Of a stretch of DNA of 64,000 nt, positions 1 through 11,837 are shown piece after piece. The DNA comes from Ulota crispa (Eukaryota > Streptophyta > Bryopsida > Orthotrichales > Orthotrichaceae), in NCBI GenBank assembly GCA_963920765.1, contig OY987246.1, positions 17,108,868 to 17,172,867 on the forward strand, read 5' to 3'. Below the pieces are notes generated by a model. It worked only from the letters and a program-made list of their open reading frames with translations, did no database searches and had not been told where the DNA came from. The first letter of the stretch is position 1. Each line of letters starts with the position of its first letter. A program made the position numbers and the translations under genes.

Positions 1-41
1 TAGAAAAAAAGATGTAGTGGATTTGGCAATCCCCTACTTAA

Positions 42-70
42 CCCCTAAATGCCCAATCAACCATTTCTCG
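42..70. mobile_element. Solo piggyBac-like left terminus
   Basis: TTAA at 38-41 followed by CCCCTAAATGCCCAATC. No matching right end was found before the separate element starting at 2184, so this is an orphan or eroded end. Confidence 0.45.
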
Positions 71-1888
71 GTTGTTGCCATTTTTTGCAGGTTGCTTGAG
101 ATGAAAAAATTATAAATTTGAAAAAATACAAATCACTCTCATATAGGAAAGCAAGTTCACTTTTCAACCTAATTTGAATCATGTCAATCTAAGTTAAACT
201 CCACCAAGGAGAATTTTCCAAAAACAAACATTTCAATATTTACTAGTATTATAAAATTTACTATTTTGGGAAACTAATGATGTTTTCTCCTTCAAAAATA
301 TTGCGTTTTTGAGTTTTAGAGTAAAATGTTTATTTTTAAAATTTGTAATTTTGTTGAATATTAAATGATAAATGCTTCTAAATTCATTAAATAAGATTCC
401 AAAGCTTTTTTTGAATGTTTGACCATATGGATAATTACTAAACATCATGATTTATGTTTTCTCTTTAGAAGTAAACTTCATCAAAGTTACAAATGTATCA
501 TTTTATGATGCATATGTGTTTTCATTTCTTTCATTTGATTTTTCATGAAAAATACTTGTGTAAATTTCATATTTTTAAAATTTGTTTGAAAAGCGCCTTT
601 ACAATTGGATGGTTTGGTGTATTAATCGTCCCTATTCAAATACAAATAATGAAGTTTGATTAATTTTGTTAAGAATTTGGATGTATACTTTTAAAAAAGT
701 AATTGTTGAGAAACTCATGATTTTAACCAAAACTTTCTCAAGATTTTCAGTTTTTATTTTTTATTTTTAATTTAAGCTTTACTTTATTACTTATAGTAAA
801 CTTTATTAAACAACTATAACTTGTTAGTATTTAGGATAGAATTATAAAATTTAGAAGCGTTATTTTATGTCAATAAAATCGTTCTTCATCAATATTTGGT
901 TATTCCACTACAAAGTATGTTTTTAGTTTAGAATAAGCATTATATAAAATAAATAAATAAGTCCACTTTTCTGCTTGTATTTTAGTTGACTTTTTATTAA
1001 CATCAAAAATTATACTAATTTTTTCCTAATATATTTACGACTGATACGATTATGAAAATTCCCTTTTAATGATCAAAATACATTTTTTGTAAATTACTTA
1101 AAAAGGCTACAAAAAAATTAGTGTTCAAGTTTATTGTTATTATATTTTACAAATCTTTTTACTCTAAATTGATTAGCTATGTGGTCAATTGCACCATGAA
1201 ACCTTAACCATTTTATGATATGTGGAATTCCATGTAGATTTATTCTTTCAAATACTTTAGACATTGCAAAAAGTGATTCTTGCCAAAGTGACAAATTATC
1301 TTCATCCACAAACATGGATGCCATATGTAAAAGATGGATGAAAACTCATTCCTCCATAAAGAATAGTCCACATTTATTCAATTAGAGTAATATTGTCTCA
1401 AGATTATGAAGCAAATAAGCAAGTTCATCCATTAAAAAGCAAGAATATATTGCTAAATATCCACATGAAAAATGTATTGCTTTTAAAAAAAATGTTGCTT
1501 AAAAAATAAACCCAAATTCTATGTCATTTTGTCATCCATTTTGAGCCTTCAGTTGATCACTTTCTGATTATGAGATCTAGTCTAAAATTAATTTGGACCA
1601 TCCTCTCTTTCTCTTGCAATCACAATGCTCCAAATGCTTTGGTTAGGGACCTTGGTCACTAGCGTAAAGAGGCCCTCAGCCTCAGCAACTCTCTTCTTTT
1701 TAGCAAAATTTCATCAAAATCTTACTTCACTTTGACATTGGCTACTCCAACACTAAAAGAATTGGTGTACAAGCATATGAAACTAAGGCTTTATTTGGGG
1801 CAATACATTGCTCACCGAAAAAGAAACCAAATAAATCACCAAATCCTCGTCAAAGAGACATAATGTTTGTCATAATGCGGATGATTTT
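71..1888. other. AT-rich DNA, no gene recognised
   Basis: No conserved protein, RNA or clear element was seen. The longest frame (1118-1324, minus) has no recognised family motif. Confidence 0.5.
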
Positions 1889-2000
1889 ACTACTAGAATA
1901 ATGTGTCCACAATGATTGTAAACAAGACATTATTAATAACAAAAAATCAATCATTGTGGATAATTTTACAATCGTTGTGAACATGCTCATTCTATTAGTA
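1889..2000. mobile_element. CACTA-like hairpin, decayed
   Basis: ACTACTAGAATAATGTGTCC pairs imperfectly with the inverse of ATGCTCATTCTATTAGTA. The inner arms pair through CACAATGATTGTAAA. Confidence 0.45.
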
Positions 2001-2183
2001 TGTTACTAATAATCTATTATTGGGTTGACCAATTTTGGATAATTCTATTCATTTTGTTTTTTTGTGCATGCATGCTAGAGTGCATATTGCTTAACCAACG
2101 GAAAAAGAAAAAAGAAAAATATTTTTATAGAGCTAGGGCTCACCCACAATTGAAATCATACTCCAAGAAGTCATGTTATTTAA

Positions 2184-2950
2184 CCCCTAAGCGCCCAGGC
2201 CATTTTTGCCAAAGTTAGGGTTTTGTAAGACCTATAACTTTGATGCATTGTATCTTAGTCAATTGGATGATACATAGAAAGTGACTTTTGAAAATAGTAG
2301 AACACCTACTTAGAAAACAACTAGCAAATTTTGGGAACAATATTTGACCATGTGAGATGGGAGATTATAATATTTGATCAAACAACATGTGATTGTAAAA
2401 TCTCATTTTTTGGCACGTAGTTGTTATTAATTAATTTTTACAAAATTCTATAAGCTCCTAATTCATCTCAATTTTGGTGAGTAGCAAGATTAGATGTGAA
2501 TGCACACCCTTGCAAATTTATTGAAGATAGTACTTCTTTTGTTAAGTTTTAGGGCTTCAAACTACTATTGCACGGAAAACAATGACCAACACAATTGGTG
2601 AGGGTTGCCACAACAAGGATCTATAACATGATTGAACCCTTGCTGGCAAATTTCTTGCTAACACAAAACACACTCAAGGAAGCTTGCCAAGAAGCTTGCA
2701 AGGGGTATTGATTGGTTGCAGCTTGTAAGACTCTGCTTGCCACCACGCCTTGTATGGTGTTTTGCCCAATCAAAGCTCTTGATGCACTTGTACAACATTT
2801 GGCTTGCCTCACCATTACACCACTTGCATGGACCACTTGAATGCCTTCATAATTGTAGTTTATAGCAAGATCAAAAAATTAGATCATGTGCCTCAATCAA
2901 GCCTCTAGAATCTTGTTAAGACACTTTTGGTCCTCTAGGGCGTTTAGGGG
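2184..2950. mobile_element. piggyBac-like MITE (767 bp)
   Basis: Termini CCCCTAAGCGCCC and, inverted on the right, CCCCTAAACGCCC, flanked on both sides by TTAA (2180-2183, 2951-2954). No transposase frame is present. Confidence 0.7.
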
Positions 2951-3870
2951 TTAATGAAGGCCTCTTTACATCTATGACCAAGGGCTGTGACTAAGGCAAT
3001 TTAAATGATGTAATTGGATGAGGACAACTGACTAATACAAGGTTGCTTTATGTTAGCTAAAAAAAAAAAAATGACCATGGGCAAAAATGAATGAGAAAGT
3101 GACATTGAATCTTTTATATCATGAAATAAATAAGATTTCATGGTCACCCAAATTTTGTGTTGGAAGCAACCTCAAGAGGTTCTTTGCCCAAATTTTGAGG
3201 GTAATCAAGCCATCCCAAAATATTTGAATTATTTATTTTTGTTAATCTTTCATGCTATTTACTACCATAGATGTTGTTTTAGTGCTATTTTATTATTGTG
3301 AACATAGGTCTTATTGCTAAAATGTTGTTTAATTGCAAGAAATGCATTTTAATTACAATAACTTTAGCTTTACGACTACAAATAAAAATAAATGATACAT
3401 TTTTTGTAAAGAATGAATGTCTGGTTAACAACATAATATTTTATAGCTAATTATATTGTAAAATTGTATGAAGACAATGAAATGGTCTTTTACTTTGCAT
3501 TTTTTCACTTTGTACAATTAACTAAAGCTTTAGTATTACGTTTTGTAATTTTGTTAATTTTAAGTTTCTTCCTCTATTTCTTGACATCCAAATTTTTGAA
3601 GTTTTATCAAGAAGTTAGAAGAAAAATAAGAGAAGGAGAGAGGAGAGAATAAGAAAAAAGAAATGAGAAAAAAAAGTAGAGTAAACAATTAACCCTCCAA
3701 TGGACTGGTCTCTTGAACAACCGAGCATCTCTTTGGAAACAATACAATACGGTGTCATAATGGAGGTATCTTTATCATGTAGATACTTGTTATTTATTTA
3801 TATTTGTGTTGATTTCAATAAATCAACAATTGTGGCAAAAAGGGTGGTCGTGGTGAGGACCACGATTTGG

Positions 3871-4076
3871 TGACAGCGCAGCGGCTATAGTCCAGTGCGC
3901 TGCGCCGTCTTGTCACATGCACAGCTCAGGGGGGGCAGGTAGTAGGTTGGCTGGGCCAATTTTCTGCCTCACTAGCTACCAAACCGTGAGCCGCCATCAC
4001 CGCTTGATGAGTCCGATGGGATTCAAACCCGGACCGGCGGGTGGCCAGAGACGACCGCTTCTCTAGCCAACTAAGT
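3871..4076 (-). mobile_element. tRNA-derived SINE with 11 bp target duplication
   Basis: Flanked by the perfect direct repeat CCACGATTTGG at 3860-3870 and 4077-4087. On the minus strand it begins with an A-box-like TTAGTTGGCTAGAG and then a B box GGTTTGAATCC, the internal Pol III promoter of tRNAs. The 3' end lacks an A-tail and instead finishes in a GC-rich stem (GCGCAGCG with CGCTGCGC, plus-strand 3875-3908) before the target duplication. About 206 bp. Confidence 0.8.
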
Positions 4077-4087
4077 CCACGATTTGG

Positions 4088-5880
4088 CATCTGAAGACAA
4101 GCGTTTGATGCTATTATATGCTCGCAAGGGCACGTGGCCACTTTACGATGGTATGTATTTTGTAATTTAATCATTTTCATATGTTTATCTAGATGTTTTG
4201 GAAGGCTCATATATTTTGCCTTTATTTGAATAAAAATACTAAGGATTTAGAAGTCAATGGGAAAGGTGTGAAAGGAAAAAAGGTTTAGCATCTATGGTAG
4301 GATTAGGATAGAGAGGGGCATGAGTTGATGTGCCTCACCTTCCTACCTTAGATAGGGTCAAAAGTATAGAAGAAAGATCTTTTAGTTGTTGGAAATTAGT
4401 GTATGAGTGTTGGTGGAAAGAAAAAAAAAATCCCGAAACTTTGATGTGAGGAATTTTCTGTGTATACATGATTTTAAATTGAAATTTGAGGAGATTGTTT
4501 TTTGTGTGATTACCTTTCCAAAATGAGTTTGCAAGTTTGAAGTGGAGTTGTGATGCAAAAGTTATGAATGTTTAAATTTTAAAATCAAAAAGCCAAACTA
4601 TGAAGAAAAGCTGAGATTTTGACAAGCCATAACTTATGATTTGTATATCATTTTGTAACAAAATTTGGAGGGAGTGTTTACCTTAGTCTTGGCTTTTTAG
4701 AAAGTCCTTAAACTTAAAATTTGAAACTTGGAGGAGAAAGTTATGAAGGTGTGAATGATGGAAGTAGCTGCTCTTTTGTTATGAAAAGGCTAAAATTTTG
4801 AAGAGCTACAACTTTTGAACAGTATGAAACTTTTTTCTAAAAATTTCAAAAGCAATAGTTTATTGTCATAGCTTTTTGAATTGTTTTCAATCATTCCATT
4901 TGGAGTCTTATTGAAGAAGTTATAGTATGTAGAATTTAGGATTTTAGATGCTCTCTAAAAAATTGAAACTCACACTTTAATTGACTAGAACTTACGGACA
5001 GAATTTTATTTTGAATTGAAATTTTACGGATTGTAGCCAATGATATCATCTTTCAAAATTGATATCACGTTTTTTAGGTGATGTGTAGAACAAAAATAAT
5101 AGAGGTTTATAGAGGCAGTGTTTAGTTTGCAAGGAGGAAGAAGAGCCTCAACTTTGAACCTGCACAACTTTTGGATAATAGCTTAGATTGAGTTGAAATT
5201 TGAAAAAATGTTAAAAGGTTATAAGAGCTTTTCAAATTGCTATTACACTTAGCATTTGGACCCTTGAGCCATCTGTGGCACTAAATAGAAAGTTGCAGCT
5301 TTTCTAAGACTTGTTATTTGTGATTTTTCCCATTGTTTTTATTAAAACATAAAAACCTGAAGACATGAAGACTTGAAGATCTAAAGATATGAAGATTTCA
5401 AGAGGAATGTTTTGGGTTTATTTTTTATGTACGTGTGAAACGTGGCTTTGTTATTCCTAGCCGGTTTTGGAGGCTCGTTTGTCAATTCATTTCTATTCTG
5501 TTTTGTAAACCTTGTTGCAGGTAATTTGGATTAAACCAAACTTAATCCCATTTATTGTCGTAGTGACAAAGTGGGATTGTTCACCCACATGGTCGAGATT
5601 TGCTCTGTTTTCACGATCTGGAATTTTGACTAGCAAATCGTGAATTTGAATTTAGGATCCCGTCATACAGACGGCAGCTCGTGTCTGCTGTCCCGATCTA
5701 CCCGTCCCGTATCCAGTGAGCTTTTATCCCTACCTTGTCCTTCATACCCCTAAAGTCAACCACAAGATAGGTCAACGGAAAACTGAAGACTAAAGATCTG
5801 AAAAGTGAAGATCAAGACAGAAAAAAATTTTAGTTGGTAACGCACGAATCGCAGCGAGACACCCTGCGTGTTCTCAAGGC
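4088..5880. other. AT-rich repeat-like DNA with GC-richer tail
   Basis: 4500-5300 carries many loose AAGTTATGA and AACTTTTGAA motifs. 5540-5880 is GC-richer and might be a retroelement long-terminal-repeat or leader remnant, but no matching second repeat or coding domain was found. Confidence 0.35.
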
Positions 5881-6330
5881 GCACTCCTCTCAACACAACA
5901 ATGAGGTATTTTCTTGTATTTGGAGTGCCTCCACACCTTTATCACATTTGAGATCAACAAAAAAGTTAGAATATAGATTAATGATCTTTTAGTGCGGTAG
6001 TCAAGATCCCAAATTAAAGCTTTTTGTTGGTAGTAAATGCCAGTTATATAGAAACTTACATAGTATGTATTCTAGTAGTTCGGTCCTTTAACCTTTGAAG
6101 GGCCCTTGGACTTTGGAGCTACGGTACCAAATACGGTCACAACCAATATTCATAAATTTGAATCAACTAGAAATTAAATGTTACAACCATACATATTGAA
6201 GGATTGTATGATGGTGGATACATAAATTTTTTTGAAAAGCCCTCAAAACAGCTCAAATATGTCCTATACATACGACCATACATACAGCCATAAAGAACTT
6301 TTGGGCAGTTCAGGAGTTAAGGGCTAAGTT
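5881..6330. repeat. Degenerate piggyBac-like family B sequence
   Basis: 5895-6090 matches the interior of family B (TGAGATCAACAAA-AAGTTAGAATATAGAT, TTGTTGGTAGTAAATGCCAG). It ends GGTCCTTTAACCTTTGAAGG, a decayed terminus. A second decayed end (CAGGAGTTAAGG) occurs at about 6307-6320. Confidence 0.5.
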
Positions 6331-7101
6331 CACTTTACATTATCAAAAGTGGCCAATGAATAAGGAAATCAACTCTTAGTCACTAGTCATGATCAAGAGC
6401 CATGACCAAGAGAAAAACAAAGACATGCACTTGATCACTTAGTGTAAAGAGGCCATTAGTCGCGGTCCCCAAATTCTTTGTTCACCAAAGAATTGACTTC
6501 TTATTTTTATCTTTTTTGTTAAGTTTAAAGAAAACAAAAAAATTAATTTTTTCAATTTTATTTTAAGCTTCTTGATTATTTTTTTAAGTTTCCTGTTTTG
6601 TTCATGGTCAGGTATTCTATCAAAGAATTAGGACTTTCATAGGAACGTACGCCGACATCAGTGCCACTTGCAAACAACTCGTGTCTTGTGCGAAGACTTT
6701 TGTGTGTTGAAATGATTGTGGGAATATGAGGAAGTTGTTGAGAGCAGTACTGTTGGGGGAGAAATTTGAGCTCTGCCGACTAGTTTCCCATGTTTGGTGG
6801 GTTCAATGGGATTTTTAAAACATTGGTCGGTTTCAGCCATACATATTTAATCATCTTAATCGTTTTTTCCTCACATTATTTTAAAACTGGTTGATTTCTT
6901 TTGTCTAAAAACATTCACTCGCCAAAATCCATCCATGTAAAACATGATTTGTTTATAATTAATCATTATTTATCCTTGACAAGAATTGAATGTGGTATAG
7001 CTATTCATCATGAAAAAGGTCAAAGGTCCTCCCAATTCCAAGAAATGGAGATGGAATTGAAAATAAAAGTTTGAGATAAATCAATGTAAAATTGAGAATA
7101 A
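6331..7101. other. No gene recognised
   Basis: AT-rich. The motif TAGTGTAAAGAGGCC at about 6440 recurs in variants at about 1664 and, inverted, 2962, hinting at another old repeat. Confidence 0.35.
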
Positions 7102-7850
7102 ACCACCCAAGGGGCTCAAACGGTGCCCCTCTACATTGTATTATGAGATGCCCAATTTTTCTTTAGGATTATTTTTAGTGGTTATTATTATAAAAAAAAA
7201 AAAAGTCTCATTGAAGTCTTGTTTTAGTATCACAAATCTCATTTTGAAAATGAATGATTATAATTTGTCTATTCAAGATTTTATGCAAGGGTGTCTGTTG
7301 CAAATCTTCACTTTCTAATGTTGAGGGCTCTTAGAAATGAGCCTCAAATATAGTACACTATAACTTGGAGAAAAAAAAACATTAGAAACTCAATTAACCC
7401 CTAAAGGACCAAAGGGACATGTTTTGTCCTTGCTCATACACAAGGGCTCATGTAGGCACAATGACCTTCCCACCGCTTAAGGGTTAAAAAAGTTGTAGAA
7501 TATGTTTTGAGAAATTGTAAATTGATGGGGTTATGCATTTTATACTTTACATACTCATATATTTTTGGTACCTTCAGTTTTAGATTTGAGATGTGAAAAT
7601 AGGATTGAAAAACTTCAAATCACTTTCACAATTTTAACATCCTCAATTTCTCATGATCAAATTTTTTAAATTTTAATCCATAAGCGATGTTGTTGTGTTT
7701 TCTTTTCCCACATAATCTCTAACATGTCTAGCTTGAATTTGTATGGTTACATTTCAAAAAGAATTGATACAATTTATCAAAATGCTAGCATTTTGTTTAC
7801 TTTAGAGAATATTTTAAGATACTCAAAATAAATTGTGGGCGCTTAGGGGG
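7102..7850 (+). mobile_element. piggyBac-like element, family A, with nested insertion
   Basis: The interior matches 38619-39263 and its relatives (TTCAAGATTTT-TGCAAGGGTGTC, GAAATGAGCCTCAA, GTTATGCAT-TTTACTTTACATAC). The right end GGGCGCTTAGGGGG is followed by TTAA (7851-7854); the left end is degenerate. A 96 bp element (7398-7493) interrupts it. Confidence 0.65.
7398..7493. mobile_element. 96 bp piggyBac-like element inside family A copy
   Basis: Ends CCCCTAAAGGACC and, inverted on the right, CCCTTAAGCGG, flanked by TTAA at 7394-7397 and 7494-7497. The paralogous element at 38619-39263 has one uninterrupted TTTAA at the matching place (about 38905), so insertion duplicated exactly TTAA. 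Confidence 0.75.
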
Positions 7851-8267
7851 TTAATAATTATCACTTTCATCAAGTAAAAATTCTAAATCCCCTCCAAGAT
7901 TTGGATCACAATGATACATTTACTTTGCCAAAATTCAAGAGAAAAATAGAGATATTTATTTTACAAAAGTCGGCCATATCACAGGTCACATTGAACTTTT
8001 CATAGAACACATTTTTGTAATTTAATGAGGTTTTGTTTAACACAAAAAATGTGCATATGGATGTTTCTCACATATCCATGCAATCAAATTGCAAAAATTC
8101 ATAACCAATGTTTTTCAGTCAATTTTCTTGCAAACCCATGATGATTGAACAAATAAATTCACCAAAATAGGATTTTGGTATTTTGGGGTTGACTGTTTTG
8201 ATATGCTTGAGTAGGATTGCAAGTAAGAGCTAAATAAAAATGTTGCAAAGTAATAAAATGCCAACAA

Positions 8268-8710
8268 ATGTCAAATTTATTACATAACATGCTTAATGGT
8301 AGAAGGGGTGACAGTTTTTTTGGTACCTCACTGTACTATACAAAAATCAATTCTAAGAATCTAATCCACATGCACCATCATTTTGGTCCTTTTCTGAGAC
8401 CAACAATACCAGTTGCTTTCATCACAATTCTATTCTTTTATATTTGCTAGGAGGCACTTGATGTTTTATTAGTTTCTAGTACATGGTTGGAGGGCGTTTG
8501 GTGTTCTATATTTGGGGCATCCTTTATTGTTTCAACTTCCACCAAAAAGTTCTAGAAAATTTTGGAAATAGACATGGTTGGAGGGCACTTGGTATTCTAT
8601 ATCTTGGGCATCCTTTGTTGCTTCAACTTACAACAAAAAAATTTAGAAGGTTTTGGAAAAGGGAGCACTTAGGGAAATCCTCCCACTTAGTATACCACTT
8701 AGTAGTATAG
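8268..8710. repeat. Dispersed repeat, copy 1, with tandem sub-repeats
   Basis: Matches 28365-28810 in direct orientation (CCACATGCACCATCA-TTTGGTCC, GAGACCAACAATACCA). Contains two to three tandem units of about 95-100 bp beginning CATGGTTGGAGGGCGTTTGG. Frames are not conserved; transposon-type sequence of unknown class. Confidence 0.65.
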
Positions 8711-8825
8711 ATAGAAGTTATTAAATTCGGGCACACATGAGGTCTAACCTCATTCAGAAGTTGGTCAATGAGTAAGCGCTCTAAAAAGCCATGTAGAAAA
8801 TACAAAGAGAGTTTCATTTCTGTCA

Positions 8826-9303
8826 AGGGAAAATTTCATGAATACACCTGAATTTTGCAATATTTTCATAGATACCCCTGCTTTTTGAGAAATTTCCCAA
8901 ATATTCGTAGACCATAAATTTAGGCATTTATTTGTTGTGCTTGTAGTTTCTTCATGACCAATGTTGAAACATGGAATGTAATAAAACAAAGAAGAAGCAA
9001 TATGCGCATAGAGGTCAAAGGGAATTGGCATGTACAACCTAAAAACTCCTAATTTCACTACAAGGAAAATTTTCCAAAATGACAAAAATATGTCCAAATC
9101 AACATGGCTAAATTTACAAAAATTGACCAATTTGACAGTTATTTTTTGTCATTTTGGACACATTTAGTCAATTTGGACATGTCAATTAGGACACAATTTC
9201 TTGTAGTGTTTTTTTGATCCAAGGATATTTGTGAAATTTTTCAAAAAGCAGGGATATCTATGAAAATATTGCAAACTTCAGGTGTATTCATGAAATTTTC
9301 CCC
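8826..9303. mobile_element. TIR element GGGAAAATTTCATGAATA with nested hairpin
   Basis: Ends GGGAAAATTTCATGAATACA are repeated inverted at 9284-9303; pairing continues about 60-80 bp (AATATTTTCATAGATA, AAGCAGGGATATC). A CACTA-like hairpin is nested at 9056-9208. A related half-end lies near 54662-54760. Confidence 0.75.
9056..9208. mobile_element. CACTA-like hairpin MITE
   Basis: Ends CACTACAAGGAAA and TTTCTTGTAGTG, flanked by TTT on both sides. The arms pair through TTTTCCAAAATGACAAAAA and its inverse. Confidence 0.7.
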
Positions 9304-9629
9304 TCTTTCAAAATGAGCCATGGACCAAGCGCTGCAGGTTAGAAAGCCAAATAAAAAACAGAGAAGCAGGGTTTGGTGCACAGAATCTGCCACATTGTAG
9401 CAAGTTTCAAGGCCATGATGAGTGATGAGCTGAACCCAGGCGTCTTTTCTTTTTCTTTTCCGACATAAGCTGAATCATAAGACCAATGACCGGCTTCCCA
9501 AATTTGGAGGAGGTAAGGTAGGAGGTTTTAAAATGGTGCAAGCTCTGAAATGGTACACATCTTCAAATGCACTCTGTTTGTACAATCATAAAACCAATGA
9601 TTGGCTTCCCAAATTTGGAGGTAAGTTAA

Positions 9630-10262
9630 CACCTAAATGCCTAAGGCCTTTTCTAGGCTTCTAGGAATTTGCTTCAAACTAAACTAAAATGCATTATTTT
9701 AATAAGGAGTATCAAGTTCTTTTAAATTGTGACCGTACAAATCAAACTAGATATGTTTAAGGTCACATTTCAAAAAAAACCACACAACAATATCACTTAT
9801 GGATTGAAAGATTATAATGTTTAATTATGAGGTGTTAAAACGACAAAAATGACTTGAAGCCTTTGAATCCTCTTTTCACATGTTGGATTTAAAAAAATGG
9901 TCACAAAACAAATTTAAGGTTAAAGAAAATAACATACATAACCCAATCATTTTTTAGCTTTTCAAAATCTCTTCTACAATTTTTTCATAAGTTTTTTTAG
10001 TGTAAATTTTTCTCCAAGATCTAGTGTATTTGAGGCTCATTTCCAAGAGCTCTCAACACTAGAGAAAGTCAAGACCCTTGCACAAAATCTTTAATAGAAA
10101 ACTCATAATTGATCATTTTTTAAATCAGATTTTTGATCCTAAAACTAAACTTCACAAAGAATAAATCCAAAATATAAGCTACTAAAAATAGAAACTTAGT
10201 TGAGTTTATTGAACTTTAGAGTATTGCCAACACCAAAATTTGGTGCCGCACGCATTTAGGGG
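9630..10262 (-). mobile_element. piggyBac-like MITE, family A (inverted)
   Basis: TTAA at 9626-9629 and 10263-10266. Termini CACCTAAATGCC and, inverted on the right, CCCCTAAATGCG. The interior is family A in reverse orientation (TTTGAGGCTCATTTCC, ACCCTTGCACAAAATCTT). Confidence 0.75.
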
Positions 10263-10344
10263 TTAAATGTAGGAGGTTCTAAAATGGTGCACCTTTCCAA
10301 ATGTATTATGTTTAAGGTAAACATACCTATACCCAACCGTTTAA

Positions 10345-10570
10345 CCCTTGAACGACGGGAAGGCCCTTTGTGGCCAGTACAATATGGCGTATTTTCCTTG
10401 TATTTGGAATGGATCCACACCTCTATTACATTTCAAACTAACAAAGAAGTTGGAGAATAGATCAATGCAATTCTAGTGAGCTACTTGAGATTCCAAATTA
10501 AAATTTCTTATTGGTAGCAAATGACAATTATATGTTAGCATATATACTATGCCCTACAGGTGTTTAAGGG
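10345..10570. mobile_element. piggyBac-like MITE, family B (226 bp)
   Basis: TTAA at 10341-10344 and 10571-10574. Termini CCCTTGAACGACGGG and, inverted on the right, CCCTTAAACACCTG. The interior marker TTTGTAGC-type and TTATTGGTAGCAAATG sequence is shared with the other family B copies. Confidence 0.75.
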
Positions 10571-10676
10571 TTAAGAGTTTGGGGTATTTCAAGGTTTTGA
10601 AAAATTCTAGAACAAAATCCATAAGGTTAGCCCTTCAACAAGCTATCACATAACGTAATTTTTTTTGGAAAAACAT

Positions 10677-10938
10677 ATAATACCATATTAGGTAAATTGG
10701 GAAAAAAGGGTGTCCCAATTTGTACTTCACCTACATCTAAGAACATCACCCAAAATCAAATTTGAAGGTATCAGATTCAGTCTAAGCTACTAAGATTTTT
10801 TCCCTCCCAAATTCCTCCTCTCAGGTGAGGGCATGTGTCCAAAAAAAAAGACGTTGAGCTCAATTGTACATGATCATGTACAACCTGTAGAAGTCCCAAA
10901 ATGTACCATTTTTCCCAATTTTCCTAAAATGGTGTTAT
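10677..10938. mobile_element. MITE, CATATT-terminus family
   Basis: Termini ATAATACCATATTAGGTAAA and, inverted on the right, ATAACACCATTTTAGGAAAA. It shares the interior of 13587-13804 in the same orientation. It is nested in the composite repeat 9515-11694. Confidence 0.75.
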
Positions 10939-11272
10939 ATTGTAGATTATTTTATATTAAAGGGCAAAGTTGCAGCTCATAGGGTCCCTATTAGCAACTC
11001 TAAACTACCCTTGAAATTGCTTGAATGAGTTCCTATACATGTGCTTGACGGTTCCAATCCCAGCCTTCCCAAACTAGCTCCTAAGCTGCCATGTGGCAGG
11101 ATTTGCTTGTGCAAGTAGCATTCATTGCTCCACTATGGGTTCAATAGTGACTGGTGCACACCTCAAAACTAGGGGTTGGCATTGGGTGACGCTTGGTGAA
11201 CAATACATTTACCTTGTACTTGTTTTTTTCCATAATCTTTCAACAATGTAAAGGTAACATGCATTTGAGGAA

Positions 11273-11484
11273 CACTAGAAGAAAAACAAGGATAAACGAT
11301 TGCCACAAATTGCAACGATTAGGTCACCAAAACTGCCTTGCAACTGCACAAACAATTGCACAACATTTGCACAACATTTGCACAACTACAATCTAATCGT
11401 GCAATTGTTGTGCAATTGCAAGGCAGTTTTAGTGACCTAGTCGTTTCAATTTGTGGCAGTCGTTTCCTTGTTTTTCTTCTAGTA
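11273..11484. mobile_element. CACTA-like hairpin MITE
   Basis: Ends CACTAGAAGAAAAACAAGG and CCTTGTTTTTCTTCTAGTA, flanked by GAA on both sides. Arms of about 95 bp pair (CGATTGCCACAAATTG, CTGCCTTGCAACTGCACAA and inverses), with a short TTTGCACAACA repeat at the loop. Confidence 0.75.
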
Positions 11485-11837
11485 GAAGTGCACCATTTTA
11501 GAGCCCTATACCATTTCAACTTCAAAAATTCATAATTAAATCCACAAAGCTCCAAAAAATATGAAACAACTTGGGTTAAATGTTAATTGCTCTTATCTTT
11601 CAAGGAAAATTTACTGAAAAATATTTAAGAAGTTTCACCTCGCCAAAATTCAATTTCAGCCTTCAGATGGTCCATTCAATGAGCCTCCTACCTTATTGTC
11701 GTTCACTGGCCCCATGCACTAGCTTGTATCGCAAAGAAAAACATATGCCTGTTTGAACTAGCAATTTGTATGGCAAGCATCAAACTGGGTGGAGCAAAAA
11801 GGCCAATGTGCATTCCCCGAGGCACAGCCGACTTTAA

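Larger units (their letters stand above)
9515..11694. repeat. Composite of nested insertions in AAGGTAGGAG-type repeats
   Basis: Left end AAGGTAGGAGG at 9515 and a second such end at about 10265. The right end CCTCCTACCTT is at 11694, and 11484-11694 matches 55373-55700 inverted. Inside lie four other elements: piggyBac-like 9630-10262 and 10345-10570, MITE 10677-10938, and hairpin 11273-11484. Confidence 0.55.

Noticed and set aside
1118-1324. 68-codon minus-strand frame
   Set aside because: Protein-like in composition but matches nothing I recognise and has no clear neighbours; may be a transposon relic.
3871-4076. Functional tRNA gene on the minus strand
   Set aside because: A and B boxes are present but no full cloverleaf or acceptor stem forms, and the unit is bounded by a target duplication.
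5540-5880. Long terminal repeat of a retrotransposon
   Set aside because: No second copy, no reverse transcriptase or gag-like frame, and no clear primer-binding site.
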